NCBI GenBank assembly: GCA_964605795.1
Contig: CAZSDZ010000023.1
Span: 1-42,251, forward strand
DNA length: 42,251 nucleotides
From: JAFGOM01 sp964605795
GTDB taxonomy: Archaea > Halobacteriota > Methanomicrobia > Methanomicrobiales > Methanospirillaceae
Direction of reading: 5' to 3'
Part shown: piece by piece, positions 24,603 to 33,915 of the stretch
Numbering within the stretch: position 1 is the stretch's first letter
How the letters are laid out: the number at the start of each line of letters is the position of its first letter
The notes under the pieces: generated by a model
What the model saw: the letters and a program-made list of their open reading frames with translations, nothing else
What the model was told of the DNA's origin: nothing
The model's database searches: none
Position numbers and translations under genes: made by a program

Positions 24603-25622
24603 ATGATTAAGGTAGCAATTAACGGGTACGGAACGATTGGAAAGCGTGTCGCAGATGCAGTCAGCCTTCAGCCGGACATGAAGATTATCGGAGTCTCTAA
24701 GACAAGACCGAATGCCGAGGCGTATATTGCAAAGGAAAGAGGTTATCCCCTGTATATCGCAGACATCTCTAAAAAACAGGCGTTTGTTGATGCAGGGATA
24801 ACAGTTGCCGGTAGCATTGATGAGATGATTCAGTGCGCCGATCTTGTCGTTGACGCAACCCCCGGAGGCGTCGGTATCAAGAATCGGGAACTGTACGAAA
24901 AACATAACGTCAAGGCAATATGGCAGGGCGGTGAGGACCACGAGGTGGCAGGTTTTTCCTTTAACGCCTCATGTAATTACAAGGAGGCACGCAACCGGCA
25001 GTTTATTCGGGTAGTCTCATGTAATACCACAGGATTGTGCCGAATAATCCATGCTGTTGAAGAACGGTTCGGGGTTGTTAAAGTCCGTGCTGTTATGGTC
25101 AGAAGAGGCGCAGATCCGCATGTTATAAAAAAAGGACCCATTGATTCGGTAGTTTTAGATCCGGTAAGCATCCCAAGCCACCACGGACCGGATGTAAACT
25201 CCGTGCTTCCCCATATCCCCATCGTTACCATGGCGATGATCGTTCCCACAACCCAGATGCATATGCACGCTCTTACCATCGAACTTGCACAAGATGCCAC
25301 GAGGGAAGAGATCCTTGATATCATAAAGGTCCATCCACGCCTCGGCCTGGTCAAGAAGACAACAGGAATTGTCAGCACCGCGGAACTAAAAGAATTCGTT
25401 ATGGACATGAACCGTCCCCGGTCAGATCTCTGGGAGAACGGTATTTATGAGGGATCCGTCTCTGTTGTCGGGCGTGAACTCTTCCTGTTCCAGGCCATTC
25501 ACCAGGAAGCAGATGTTGTTGTTGAGAATGTAGATGCGATCAGGGCAATGGCAGGAGATGTTTTAGATGGCGCAACATCGATTGCGATAACCAACAATGC
25601 TCTCGGATTCGTCGCACTGTAA
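24603..25622 (+). CDS. gap: Type II (archaeal) glyceraldehyde-3-phosphate dehydrogenase
   Basis: A 339-residue phosphorylating GAPDH of the archaeal class, working mainly in gluconeogenesis in methanogens and using NAD(P). The Rossmann start is VAINGYGTIGKRVADAV. The catalytic Cys140 lies in VVSCNTTGLCR, matching the position in characterised archaeal enzymes. MVRRGADPHVIKKGPID, and IVPTTQMHMHAL with the active-site His region, also fit. Of two adjacent ATGs I chose the second (24603) because the Shine-Dalgarno is only one base from the first. It precedes tyrS by about 45 bases on the same strand and may be co-transcribed with it. Confidence 0.96.
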   Translation: MIKVAINGYGTIGKRVADAVSLQPDMKIIGVSKTRPNAEAYIAKERGYPLYIADISKKQAFVDAGITVAGSIDEMIQCADLVVDATPGGVGIKNRELYEKHNVKAIWQGGEDHEVAGFSFNASCNYKEARNRQFIRVVSCNTTGLCRIIHAVEERFGVVKVRAVMVRRGADPHVIKKGPIDSVVLDPVSIPSHHGPDVNSVLPHIPIVTMAMIVPTTQMHMHALTIELAQDATREEILDIIKVHPRLGLVKKTTGIVSTAELKEFVMDMNRPRSDLWENGIYEGSVSVVGRELFLFQAIHQEADVVVENVDAIRAMAGDVLDGATSIAITNNALGFVAL

Positions 25623-25666
25623 GAGATCACCCAATCATTAACTCCTTTTCTTTCCAACCTGTGATA

Positions 25667-26611
25667 ATGGATCCCTATTTACTGGCTACTCGCAATATCG
25701 TAGAGGCGGTCACCGATGACGAATTGCGATCCCTTTTACAGAAACCACACAAAAAAGTCTATGCCGGGTATGAACCAAGCGGTGAGATTCATCTCGGCCA
25801 CCTGGTAACAATTAATAAACTGATTGATCTGCACGATGCAGGTTTTGAGGTTATCGTTCTTCTCGCTGATCTCCATGCATTCCTGAACCGGAAAGGGACA
25901 ATGGAGGAGGTTTTAAAGATTGCAAACTATAATCGCCGTTGTTTTGAGGGGCTTGGCCTGACTGATGTAACCTATGTTCTTGGATCCCGGATGCAACTCT
26001 CAGAGGAGTACCAGATGCTTGTTCATGAACTTTCACAGGTTATCACGCTCAACCGTGCAAAGAGAAGCATGGATGAAGTGGGACGGATGATGGAGGCGCC
26101 AACCGTTTCACAGATGATATACCCGATAATGCAGATGGCAGATATCGCAGTACTACAGGTTGATGCCGCAGTTGGCGGTATCGACCAGCGTAAGATCCAC
26201 ATGCTGGCTCGTGAATACCTTCCACCAAAGGGATACCCATCACCGGTCTGCATCCACCTTCCCATTATAAACGGGCTTGATGGAAAGAAGATGTCCTCTT
26301 CATCAGGTAATTATATATCAGTCGCAGACACTCAGGAAGAGATTGATAAAAAGATGAAACGGGCCTTTTGTCCCCCTGAGATAAAAGATAACCCGGTGCT
26401 TCAGATCCTGCAGTACCACATCTTCCCACGGATCGATGAGGTCACCATCACGAGACCGGAGAAGTTTGGTGGAAACAGGACCTGCTCTTCCTATGAAGAG
26501 ATTGAGAAAGCATATGCAGACGGGGAGATACATCCTGCTGATCTGAAATCTACCGTTTCACGGTATTTATCAGAGATACTCTCACCGGTACGGGATCACT
26601 TAAGTGGATAA
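25667..26611 (+). CDS. tyrS: Tyrosyl-tRNA synthetase, archaeal type
   Basis: A 314-residue class I synthetase that charges tRNA-Tyr. The HIGH-like IHLGHL is at about 41-46 and the KMSSS loop at 208-212. VYAGYEPSG and QVDAAVGGIDQRK form the tyrosine pocket. It lacks the bacterial C-terminal S4 domain, as archaeal and eukaryotic enzymes do. The start is the ATG at 25667; a GTG two codons earlier is possible. It is followed directly by rio1, whose GTG start overlaps the end of this gene, and then dim2, so three translation-related genes lie in one unit. Confidence 0.95.
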   Translation: MDPYLLATRNIVEAVTDDELRSLLQKPHKKVYAGYEPSGEIHLGHLVTINKLIDLHDAGFEVIVLLADLHAFLNRKGTMEEVLKIANYNRRCFEGLGLTDVTYVLGSRMQLSEEYQMLVHELSQVITLNRAKRSMDEVGRMMEAPTVSQMIYPIMQMADIAVLQVDAAVGGIDQRKIHMLAREYLPPKGYPSPVCIHLPIINGLDGKKMSSSSGNYISVADTQEEIDKKMKRAFCPPEIKDNPVLQILQYHIFPRIDEVTITRPEKFGGNRTCSSYEEIEKAYADGEIHPADLKSTVSRYLSEILSPVRDHLSG

Positions 26612-27425
26612 TCGGGTTGATATCGTGGAAAAACAGGAGTATACAGAACGTATCGACCGGTTGATCGATGAGAAACGTGCACGGATAAAGGATATTGATC
26701 AACTGAAAGTCAGGGGAGATGTCTTTGATGAGAATACGCTGCATGCCCTGTATAAACTATCGCTAAAGAACTGGATAACTGCAGTCGGAGGACCGATATC
26801 CACGGGAAAAGAAGCAAACGTGTTCCTTGCAGAACGTAATGAAGCATTGGTAGCGATAAAGATCTATCTTATCAGGACCGCAAATTTCAAACGGATGCAG
26901 GAGTACATTGCAGGGGATCGGCGATTCCATGGGACGAAAAAAACCAGAAAGGAACTCATCTTTACCTGGACCAGAAAAGAGTTCTCTAATCTGAAGCGGG
27001 CAAAAAAGGCAGGTATCAGTGTACCTGAACCTCTGGTGTTTGACCGCAATATCCTCGTGATGGAGTTTTTGGGAAAAGGTGAAGAACCGTACCCGCAACT
27101 CAGAAATGCAGTCTTACAAGAACCGCAACAGATCTATGAAGAGATTATCTCACAGGTTACCGTCCTGTACCAGAGTGCTCAACTGGTTCACGGGGATCTT
27201 TCTGAGTATAACATCCTGTATGGTGACAAGACATATCTCATCGATGTGGGCCAGGCAGTAACAACGGAGCACCCTGCTGCTCATTCATTCCTTGTCCGTG
27301 ACCTGGAGAACGTCACCAGGTTCTTTGCTGATATCTGTGCAACAGATGATGTACCTGATCTGTTCAGAACCATTACCGGCATACCTATGATGAGACGGGA
27401 AAACAAACAAGACAGGAGAGAATAA
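26604..27425 (+). CDS. rio1: RIO1-type serine/threonine protein kinase
   Basis: A 273-residue atypical kinase of the Rio1 class, which acts in late maturation of the small ribosomal subunit. Visible are the flexible P-loop STGKEANVF (66-74), the Lys in LVAIKIY, catalytic Asp198 in VHGDLSEYNIL, and the metal Asp214 in LIDVGQAV. A winged-helix-like N-terminal region (about 40-60) precedes the kinase fold. The frame opens at a GTG at 26604 overlapping tyrS; a GTG at 26625 preceded by GGGTTGAT is a good alternative. The stop overlaps the next start by one base (TAATG). The Dim2-like gene next to it is its expected functional partner. Confidence 0.93.
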   Translation: MDNRVDIVEKQEYTERIDRLIDEKRARIKDIDQLKVRGDVFDENTLHALYKLSLKNWITAVGGPISTGKEANVFLAERNEALVAIKIYLIRTANFKRMQEYIAGDRRFHGTKKTRKELIFTWTRKEFSNLKRAKKAGISVPEPLVFDRNILVMEFLGKGEEPYPQLRNAVLQEPQQIYEEIISQVTVLYQSAQLVHGDLSEYNILYGDKTYLIDVGQAVTTEHPAAHSFLVRDLENVTRFFADICATDDVPDLFRTITGIPMMRRENKQDRRE

Positions 27426-27964
27426 TGAAACAGGAGACACGAATTACAACAGAAAGAATCGGCGTCCTTATCGGGAAACAAGGGCAGGTAAAGCGGGAGA
27501 TAGAGGAGCGAACCAGTACCACGATACAGGTTGACAGCGATAAGGGTCTTGTTACAATTGAAGGTGAAGATGCAGACCAATTCATAAGAGGGGTAGAGAC
27601 GATAAAAGCAATATCCCGCGGTTTCTCACCAGAACGTGCCTTCTGCCTGCTTGAAGATGAAGACCTGTACTTAGAGATCATCAACCTGGGAGATATCGCA
27701 GACAATCCGAACCAACTCGAACGAATTAGGGGCAGAATTATTGGGAAGAACGGGTTTGCACGGACCCAGATCGAGGATCTGACACGGACATCTCTCTCGG
27801 TATATGGAAAGACCGTTGCCATCATTGGAACCTTTGACCAGATAAAAACAACAAAGGAAGCAATAGAGATGCTTATTACCGGAGCCCCTCACGAAGCTGT
27901 CTTTTCGTTTCTTGAGAAGAAACGTCGCGAGGCAAAACGGGATATGCTGGGTTATTATTATTAA
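27425..27964 (+). CDS. Archaeal Dim2/Pno1-like KH-domain protein
   Basis: A 179-residue protein with two KH folds. The first (about 8-65) has the loop IGKQGQVKREIEE and the second (about 98-150) IGKNGFARTQIEDLT. It ends in a basic helix (FLEKKRREAKRDML). This is the layout of archaeal Dim2 (Pno1 in eukaryotes), which binds the 3' end of 16S rRNA during small-subunit assembly. Pairing with rio1 through a one-base overlap supports the role. The upstream eIF1A gene that often accompanies this pair is not here; tyrS takes that place. Confidence 0.92.
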   Translation: MKQETRITTERIGVLIGKQGQVKREIEERTSTTIQVDSDKGLVTIEGEDADQFIRGVETIKAISRGFSPERAFCLLEDEDLYLEIINLGDIADNPNQLERIRGRIIGKNGFARTQIEDLTRTSLSVYGKTVAIIGTFDQIKTTKEAIEMLITGAPHEAVFSFLEKKRREAKRDMLGYYY

Positions 27965-28072
27965 TGCTCACGCCATGAAAGCCGATAAAAATATTCTACA
28001 AAGGATATTTCATATCCTGTTCCCTATCAATGATAACTGATAAAAGCCTCAATTCCTGAAATTTTAAAATCC

Positions 28073-30478
28073 ATGGATCTCGCCTCCTTATCCCTGCCAA
28101 AACCTCTTGTTGATGCGTATGCTGCAAAAGGGATACACACGCTCTACCCGCCACAGATAACCTGCATCGAGCAGGGTCTCCTTACCGGGAATAATCTGCT
28201 GATATCGATCCCTACCGCGAGCGGAAAAACACTCATTGCCGAGATGGCAATGCATCAACAGATTACACGCGGGGGAAAATGTCTTTATATCGTCCCGCTT
28301 CGGGCACTCGCATCTGAAAAATTTGAGGATTTTTCACACAAGGGAGTGCAGATTGGTGTTGCCACCGGTGATCTTGACCGGACTGATCCCTACCTTGGAT
28401 CCTATGACATCATCGTAGCTACCAGTGAGAAGGTTGATTCACTCTTAAGAAACAAGAGTCCCTGGTTATCCCTAATAACCTGTCTTGTTCTCGACGAGGT
28501 CCACCTGATTGATGCTGAGAGACGTGGGGCAACTCTTGAGATGGTCATCACCAAGATGCGCTATCAAAATCCGGCGATACAGGTCATCGCCCTCTCTGCA
28601 ACCATCGGAAACCCGCAACAACTGGCAGACTGGATGGATGCAACCCTCGTTTCGAGTACCTGGCGGCCCGTGGATTTACGGCAGGGAGTCTATCTGGATG
28701 GAACCATACAGTATCCTGATACCACTCACAACCTGCCTCAAAAGACGAAACATGATGATCTCAATCTCTGTCTTGACACCATCACAGAAGGAGGCCAGTG
28801 TCTTGTATTTGTATCCTCGAGACGTAACGCAGAAGGATTTGCCAAACGTGCTGCAAAGGCACTCTCCTGCACCAGCCCGGATACCCGTGCACTCGCCGGG
28901 CGCCTGGTTCCTCTGAAAGAAAAAGACGCTGAGAATACACTTGCATCCTGTGTTGCAGAGGGGGTTGCATTTCATCATGCCGGGCTGAAACGGGAAGAAC
29001 GATCTATTGTCGAGGAGGGGTTCCGGAAGGGATTCATCCAGGTTCTTTCAGCTACACCCACCCTTGCTGCCGGGATGAATCTCCCGGCACGACGCGTTAT
29101 TATCAGGGATTATCTCAGATTTACCTCAGGAATCGGGATGGTGCCTATCCCGGTCATGGAATATCACCAGATGGCCGGACGGGCAGGAAGACCGCACCTT
29201 GATCCATATGGTGAAGCGATTCTTATTGCAAAGGATAAAGCAGCGATAGAAGATCTCTTTGAGTTCTTTATCAATGCACCCCCTGAGAAGATTGAATCAC
29301 AGTCAGGAGATGAAGGCGCATTATGCACACACATCCTCTCACTCATCGCAACCGGATTCGTTCATACTAGAGAGGAAATCTCTGCGTTTATGGAAAAAAC
29401 ATTCTATGGATTCCTGCATCCGGAATCCAGGACCATGAACCGGATCCTTGAGAATATTATCACCTTCCTGTTACAATCAGAGATGGTTACCAGGGATGAG
29501 ACGCATCTCAGAGCAACACCGTACGGATCTCTTGTCTCCCGCCTCTATATCGACCCCCGGGGTGCCCATCTGCTGACCTCACATTTACGCACGTTACAGG
29601 ACTGGTCAGATATCGGTATCCTGCATCTGGTCTGTTATACACCTGATATGCCAAATCTGTATATCAAATCAAAGGATGCACATATGCTCAATAATTTCCT
29701 GTACAGCAGGGCTGACGAACTGGTCATCGATGTTCCATACACGCTTGAGGAGGAGGAACAGTACCTGAGAGGCCTTAAATCCGCCCTTCTTCTCAATGAC
29801 TGGACCATGGAACTCTCAGATGCCATGCTCGAGGAACGGTACGGGGTGGGAGCAGGCGATATCTATAATTTAATTGATTCAGGAAAATGGTTGTTACACG
29901 TTACAGAAAGACTCGCACGTGAGATTGCCCCGACCTGGGCGCCCAGGGTCACCGAGCTCGAGACCCGGGTCAGGTATGGAGTACATGCAGATCTTCTGCC
30001 TCTGGTGCACATCCGGAATATTGGCCGGGTTCGTGCACGCCGCCTCTTTAACCAGGGATATACAAACAGAGAGACCATACAAAAGGCAGGAAAGAGTGCG
30101 GTTGCCCGTATTGTCGGGGAGAAGATTGCAGATCAGATATTTGAGGAACTGAAAATTCCACGGAATCAAAAGGATGAGACAGGATCTGATAATCAGAGAG
30201 GGAGAGGTATTGCATTCTCACCAGAGAGACTTGAGGATCTTCCCGGCATTGGTCCTGCCCTTGCAAAAAAACTTCGTGACAATGGATACAACACACCAAA
30301 TGAGGTTCTTCTCGCAGAAGAATCACATATTGCTGAGATCGTCGGAGCAAAAAGGGCATCAGCCATCTTTGCGATCCTGCAGAACAAGAAACCAACACTC
30401 ATAGCGAGAGAATCAGAAGATCAGGATAACTCTCAAAAAAATGTGGTCCCTGGCCAACAGCTGCTCAACATTACGTAA
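28073..30478 (+). CDS. hel308: Hel308 superfamily 2 DNA helicase
   Basis: An 801-residue helicase of replication-fork repair that unwinds lagging strands 3' to 5'. Motifs are LYPPQ (Q-motif region), PTASGKT at 47-53, DEVH at 141-144, SATIGN at 175-180, HHAGL and QMAGRAGR. A winged helix and ratchet domain follow. Two helix-hairpin-helix segments appear near the C-terminus (VHIRNIGRVRARRLFNQGYT and LPGIGPALAKKLRDNGYNT); the second forms an extra tail beyond the usual domain V. The ATG at 28073 has a T/A-rich stretch but no strong ribosome binding site upstream. It overlaps no gene but is followed by cgi121 only one base after the stop. Confidence 0.95.
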   Translation: MDLASLSLPKPLVDAYAAKGIHTLYPPQITCIEQGLLTGNNLLISIPTASGKTLIAEMAMHQQITRGGKCLYIVPLRALASEKFEDFSHKGVQIGVATGDLDRTDPYLGSYDIIVATSEKVDSLLRNKSPWLSLITCLVLDEVHLIDAERRGATLEMVITKMRYQNPAIQVIALSATIGNPQQLADWMDATLVSSTWRPVDLRQGVYLDGTIQYPDTTHNLPQKTKHDDLNLCLDTITEGGQCLVFVSSRRNAEGFAKRAAKALSCTSPDTRALAGRLVPLKEKDAENTLASCVAEGVAFHHAGLKREERSIVEEGFRKGFIQVLSATPTLAAGMNLPARRVIIRDYLRFTSGIGMVPIPVMEYHQMAGRAGRPHLDPYGEAILIAKDKAAIEDLFEFFINAPPEKIESQSGDEGALCTHILSLIATGFVHTREEISAFMEKTFYGFLHPESRTMNRILENIITFLLQSEMVTRDETHLRATPYGSLVSRLYIDPRGAHLLTSHLRTLQDWSDIGILHLVCYTPDMPNLYIKSKDAHMLNNFLYSRADELVIDVPYTLEEEEQYLRGLKSALLLNDWTMELSDAMLEERYGVGAGDIYNLIDSGKWLLHVTERLAREIAPTWAPRVTELETRVRYGVHADLLPLVHIRNIGRVRARRLFNQGYTNRETIQKAGKSAVARIVGEKIADQIFEELKIPRNQKDETGSDNQRGRGIAFSPERLEDLPGIGPALAKKLRDNGYNTPNEVLLAEESHIAEIVGAKRASAIFAILQNKKPTLIARESEDQDNSQKNVVPGQQLLNIT

Positions 30479-30479
30479 C

Positions 30480-30998
30480 ATGATATCAGATGACTTTTCC
30501 ATACAGCAGGTTGCATTTTTTGTCTCTTCCGTAGAATCGTTTCTGCAGATCCTTCATGATATCGCAGAGCAGTACAATGTGACCATCGTCTGTCTGAACC
30601 GGAATGCCATGGCTGGCAGGAAGCATGTCATATCAGCCCTCTCCCATGCCATCCGTTCCTTTCAGGAAAAAAACAACATCGCACGAACCCTTGAGGTTGA
30701 GGTGTTACTCTATGCTGCTGGAACAAGACAGACCAGTTGTACAAAGCCTTTCGGCATTCAGACAGGATCCAACGAGGCATATCTCTGTATGTACCCTAAA
30801 AACGAGGAGGCAGTGAGGGCACTGACACCCCATATGCAGGATAAAGAAGACGAGGACTGGGATTGTATACCAGAAGAGAAAATGCAGATCCTGCAGGAAC
30901 TCTTCTCGATTCCTGATGAGGAACTACAAACCGTGGGAAACGACCGGATACAGGAACTGGTATGTGAACGGGTGGCTCTGCTTGAGGTGTTCAAGTAG
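30480..30998 (+). CDS. cgi121: Cgi121, KEOPS complex subunit
   Basis: A 172-residue homologue of Cgi121/TPRKB. In KEOPS, which makes threonylcarbamoyl-adenosine (t6A) at tRNA position 37, this subunit binds Bud32 and recruits the tRNA 3' end. Recognisable stretches are IVCLNRNAMAGRKHVISALSH and VLLYAAGTRQTS, with the GIQTGSNEAYLCMY core. The ATG at 30480 begins one base after the hel308 stop; a frame extending to 30441 within hel308 adds residues outside the domain. The tight junction implies co-expression with the helicase. trmO, which modifies t6A further, lies in the same window. Bud32 and Kae1 are not here. Confidence 0.88.
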   Translation: MISDDFSIQQVAFFVSSVESFLQILHDIAEQYNVTIVCLNRNAMAGRKHVISALSHAIRSFQEKNNIARTLEVEVLLYAAGTRQTSCTKPFGIQTGSNEAYLCMYPKNEEAVRALTPHMQDKEDEDWDCIPEEKMQILQELFSIPDEELQTVGNDRIQELVCERVALLEVFK

Positions 30999-31005
30999 AC
31001 CGGTC

Positions 31006-31497
31006 TTATCTTTCGGCATGGGTGAGGATATGGCGAATTTCAGGGATAATTATCTCACTGACGGCAAGGGTTACCGCTCCTGTTGATCCGGGTATACAGA
31101 ATACTGCCTTTTTATCGATAATTCCTGCAAGCGCCCTTGATAAAACCGTTCGTGTCCCGATATCAGCAAAACTCTTCATCCTGAAGATCTCACCAAACCC
31201 GTCCAGGCGTTTGGAAAAGAGTGGTTCAACCGCTTCAATGGTACAGTCATCGTGCGTAATACCGGTCCCGCCATTGAGAATAACACAGTTGCAGGTTAAA
31301 AGTGCCTCCGCGAGAGCGCTCCTGATAGAGGAGATATCATCAGGAATGACTGCATACCACCCAACCGTGATTCCTTCCTCTGCAAGAAGATCCCGTATCT
31401 TTGAACCGCTCGTATCTCTTGCTTTCGTACGGGTGGTTGAGACGGTGATAACTGCTGCAGTGACCGGTACATCACTGACATGCGAATGAGGAATCAT
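31006..31497 (-). CDS. moaB: MoaB/Mog-family molybdopterin adenylyltransferase
   Basis: A 163-residue MoaB-type protein that activates molybdopterin with ATP before metal insertion; in methanogens the cofactor serves formylmethanofuran and formate dehydrogenases, with Mo or W. Motifs are VSTTRTKARDTSG, the molybdopterin site NGGTGITHDDCTIEAVEPL, and the GFGEIFRMKSF and FCIPGSTGAVTLAV loops. Length is that of the single-domain family. It converges with cgi121 (seven bases apart) and lies downstream of the glycosylation cluster on the same strand, 75 bp after the dehydrogenase start-to-stop order, so co-transcription is uncertain. Confidence 0.93.
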   Translation of the reverse strand: MIPHSHVSDVPVTAAVITVSTTRTKARDTSGSKIRDLLAEEGITVGWYAVIPDDISSIRSALAEALLTCNCVILNGGTGITHDDCTIEAVEPLFSKRLDGFGEIFRMKSFADIGTRTVLSRALAGIIDKKAVFCIPGSTGAVTLAVSEIIIPEIRHILTHAER

Positions 31498-31572
31498 GGC
31501 AGATAATACGCCTCGTACAATTCCCGCTTTAAACCAGGAAATTTCAGAGGATAACTAACTGACAATGAAGAA

Positions 31573-33009
31573 TCATGATTTTGTAAGCTGATGATAATTT
31601 TTGTCACCCCTGCCAATTCCCTTGTAGATAAATCCGGCATCTATGAGCGCATCCGGATCAAATACATTTCTTCCGTCAACCAGTACCGGATTTTTAGATA
31701 CTCTTTCCATTACATAATCCGGGTATAATGATCTGTACATACGATGGCTGGTGAAAAGAACTACCACATCAGCATTCTTCAAAACTGCATCCAAATCACG
31801 ACTAATGATGATTCCTGGGTAATGAAAAACCAAAGGATCATGAACACGGACTTCTGCCCCTGCCTCGTTACATAACCGGTAATATTCCTCTGCAGGAGTA
31901 TTTCTTGCATCATCAGTATCGGGTAGGAACGCCCAGCCAAGAAGTGCAATAACTGCCCCTTGTAAGGTTTTTTCTGCACGAAAAAGACCTTCGCGGGTCA
32001 GAAATACCATATGCTTCGGCATGAAATCATTGATATCCCGCGCCAGGGTAAAGAGAGATTCTTTTCCTTGTGGGTAATCAAGTCCTGCGACTGGTGCAGA
32101 CACTACCCCGCGTTCCAGGTGATAGGTGTCCTTTGTCAGACAGTGTCCACCCACCCCAGCTCCAGGCCAGAGCATAGCCCGTGTTATTCCTTCACCTTTC
32201 AAGGAATCAACACCGGCCCTGACATCATAGAAGTTGATCCCCATCGCTTCACAATAGAGTGCGAGCTGGTTTGCGGCTGCAATCTGGAGATCCCGCAATG
32301 TATTCTCTGCAGTCTTTGTTACCTCTGCAGCAGTCGCAGACATGGGAATGATAGATCCGGTTGAGAGAACAGGAGAATAGAGTTCCATCGCACGGCGTGT
32401 ACTGACCGGGTCGATGCCACCCACGATCCGATCATGCTCCCTGATATTTGCAAGAAGTCTTCCAACCATCACCCGTTCCGGGGCATGGGCAAGGCAGAAA
32501 TCTTCTCCGGCAGTAAGACCTGATTCTTCTAAAAGGATCGAGCAGGCAACGCCAGTGGTTGTACCGGGGGTTATCGTAGATTCTAAGACAACAAGGGCTC
32601 CCGGGGTCAGGTAGCGGCCGGCAACCCTGATGCCTTCAAAAAGCGCAGAAAAATCAGGTTCAAGATCCTCATGATCCAGAAACGGAGTCTGGATAGCAAG
32701 CGTGATTGCATCACATTCTTTGAGTCTGGAAAAATCAGATGTACACTCGAATTTTCCTTGAGAAACTACCCGTGAGAGGAGATCAGAAAGACCCGGCTCC
32801 TCCCCTTTGAGAGGAGAGATGCCCTGATTTAACATCTCAATCTTATATCCTGAACTGGGAGAATCCCGCTGAAAACCATACACCTTTGTATAGGCAGGAA
32901 CATCTGCAAAAAGCAGTGCAGACGGGATCCCGACATACCCCATCCCGATAACACCGATAACCCGGATCGGGCCGCGTCTGTCGATTTTTTCTGGTAAATT
33001 GTCAGTCAT
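31573..33009 (-). CDS. UDP-N-acetylhexosamine 6-dehydrogenase (WecC/WbpA family)
   Basis: A 478-residue NAD-dependent nucleotide-sugar dehydrogenase that oxidises C6 of a UDP-HexNAc to the uronic acid. The Rossmann motif GVIGMGYVG is at 19-27, TVESxTITPGTT-like LESTITPGTT at 143-152, and the catalytic Cys290 in GAGVGGHCLTKDTY. The C-terminal UDP-binding domain has LLGWAFLPDTDDARNTPAEE. The family includes UDP-ManNAc and UDP-GlcNAc enzymes. The neighbours fit a UDP-GlcNAc substrate (WbpA role), because no epimerase gene accompanies it. Its start overlaps the Gfo/Idh stop by four bases, making it the last gene of the six-gene unit. Confidence 0.9.
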   Translation of the reverse strand: MTDNLPEKIDRRGPIRVIGVIGMGYVGIPSALLFADVPAYTKVYGFQRDSPSSGYKIEMLNQGISPLKGEEPGLSDLLSRVVSQGKFECTSDFSRLKECDAITLAIQTPFLDHEDLEPDFSALFEGIRVAGRYLTPGALVVLESTITPGTTTGVACSILLEESGLTAGEDFCLAHAPERVMVGRLLANIREHDRIVGGIDPVSTRRAMELYSPVLSTGSIIPMSATAAEVTKTAENTLRDLQIAAANQLALYCEAMGINFYDVRAGVDSLKGEGITRAMLWPGAGVGGHCLTKDTYHLERGVVSAPVAGLDYPQGKESLFTLARDINDFMPKHMVFLTREGLFRAEKTLQGAVIALLGWAFLPDTDDARNTPAEEYYRLCNEAGAEVRVHDPLVFHYPGIIISRDLDAVLKNADVVVLFTSHRMYRSLYPDYVMERVSKNPVLVDGRNVFDPDALIDAGFIYKGIGRGDKNYHQLTKS

Positions 33010-33914
33010 AGAAATTTCTGTTTTATCTCTTCACAGACGGCTACATTCTGTATCGCCTGATCCGGGGTTATCGGAAATGGGATATCCTGCCTGATACACC
33101 TGATAAATGTTGCAAGTTCTGACTTGAGGGGTTCCCGCTGGCTCACCAGTACCTTCTCAACGATGTTCTCCTGCACATACCGCTGATCTTCAATCGAATA
33201 CTGTTCCGGTTTGCGGTACACATACACTTCCTGGGTCATGAAATCACCTTCTATGGTCATGTCCTCCTGTTCGATATGAATCAGCCGGATCTTCTTTGAT
33301 GCTTTCCGGCTTGCTGAAAGGTAGACCGGGACTCCGTCAAACCCGAAGAGTGCTGTTGCTATATCAGCATTGCCCATACTCTGAAGGGTATAGCAGGGAT
33401 AAAAGAGGGAATGAAGCATAATATCAATATCATGGATCATCAGATCTTCAACAACTGAACTCCCGGTAACACGCGAAGATGCAGGATTATGTCGTTTGAA
33501 CTCCACGTAAAGCGGGTCCTTGGTTATCTTCTGGATCTCAGCAACGATTGGGTTAAACCGTTCAATATGCCCGATACCAATAATCAGATCTGTGGGGAGG
33601 ATCTCCCGAAGCGCCATCCCTTCCTCTGAAGAGAGACAAATCGGTTTTTCGATAAGCAGATGAATCCCCCTCTCCAACGCGGTTTTGGCAGTCTTGAAGT
33701 GCAGGGGGGTTGGAACACAGAGACTGACTGCCTCAACGTTCTTGAGCAGTTCTTCCATCGAACCTGCAAGTGTTGCATCATTCTTCTCTGCAACATCCCT
33801 GGCAAGCTGAGTATTGAGATCAAAGACGGTAACACTATGAACCTCTTTTAACTCTGAGTAGACCCTGACATGGTTCATCCCCATCGTACCGACACCAATG
33901 ACTCCGACATCCAT
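33006..33914 (-). CDS. Gfo/Idh/MocA-family sugar oxidoreductase (WbpB/WlbA type)
   Basis: A 302-residue oxidoreductase. NAD binding is shown by GVIGVGTMGMNH at the N-terminus, the family EKP motif is at 89-91 in LLIEKPICLS, and the active-site DLMIHDIDIML helix carries the catalytic His. Relatives WbpB and WlbA oxidise C3 of UDP-GlcNAcA so that an amine can be installed. Position between the UDP-sugar dehydrogenase (ATGA overlap) and the DegT aminotransferase (one-base gap) strongly supports that step. Length is slightly short compared with WbpB. The assignment to C3 oxidation is inferred from context. Confidence 0.87.
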   Translation of the reverse strand: MDVGVIGVGTMGMNHVRVYSELKEVHSVTVFDLNTQLARDVAEKNDATLAGSMEELLKNVEAVSLCVPTPLHFKTAKTALERGIHLLIEKPICLSSEEGMALREILPTDLIIGIGHIERFNPIVAEIQKITKDPLYVEFKRHNPASSRVTGSSVVEDLMIHDIDIMLHSLFYPCYTLQSMGNADIATALFGFDGVPVYLSASRKASKKIRLIHIEQEDMTIEGDFMTQEVYVYRKPEQYSIEDQRYVQENIVEKVLVSQREPLKSELATFIRCIRQDIPFPITPDQAIQNVAVCEEIKQKFL

Positions 33915-33915
33915 A

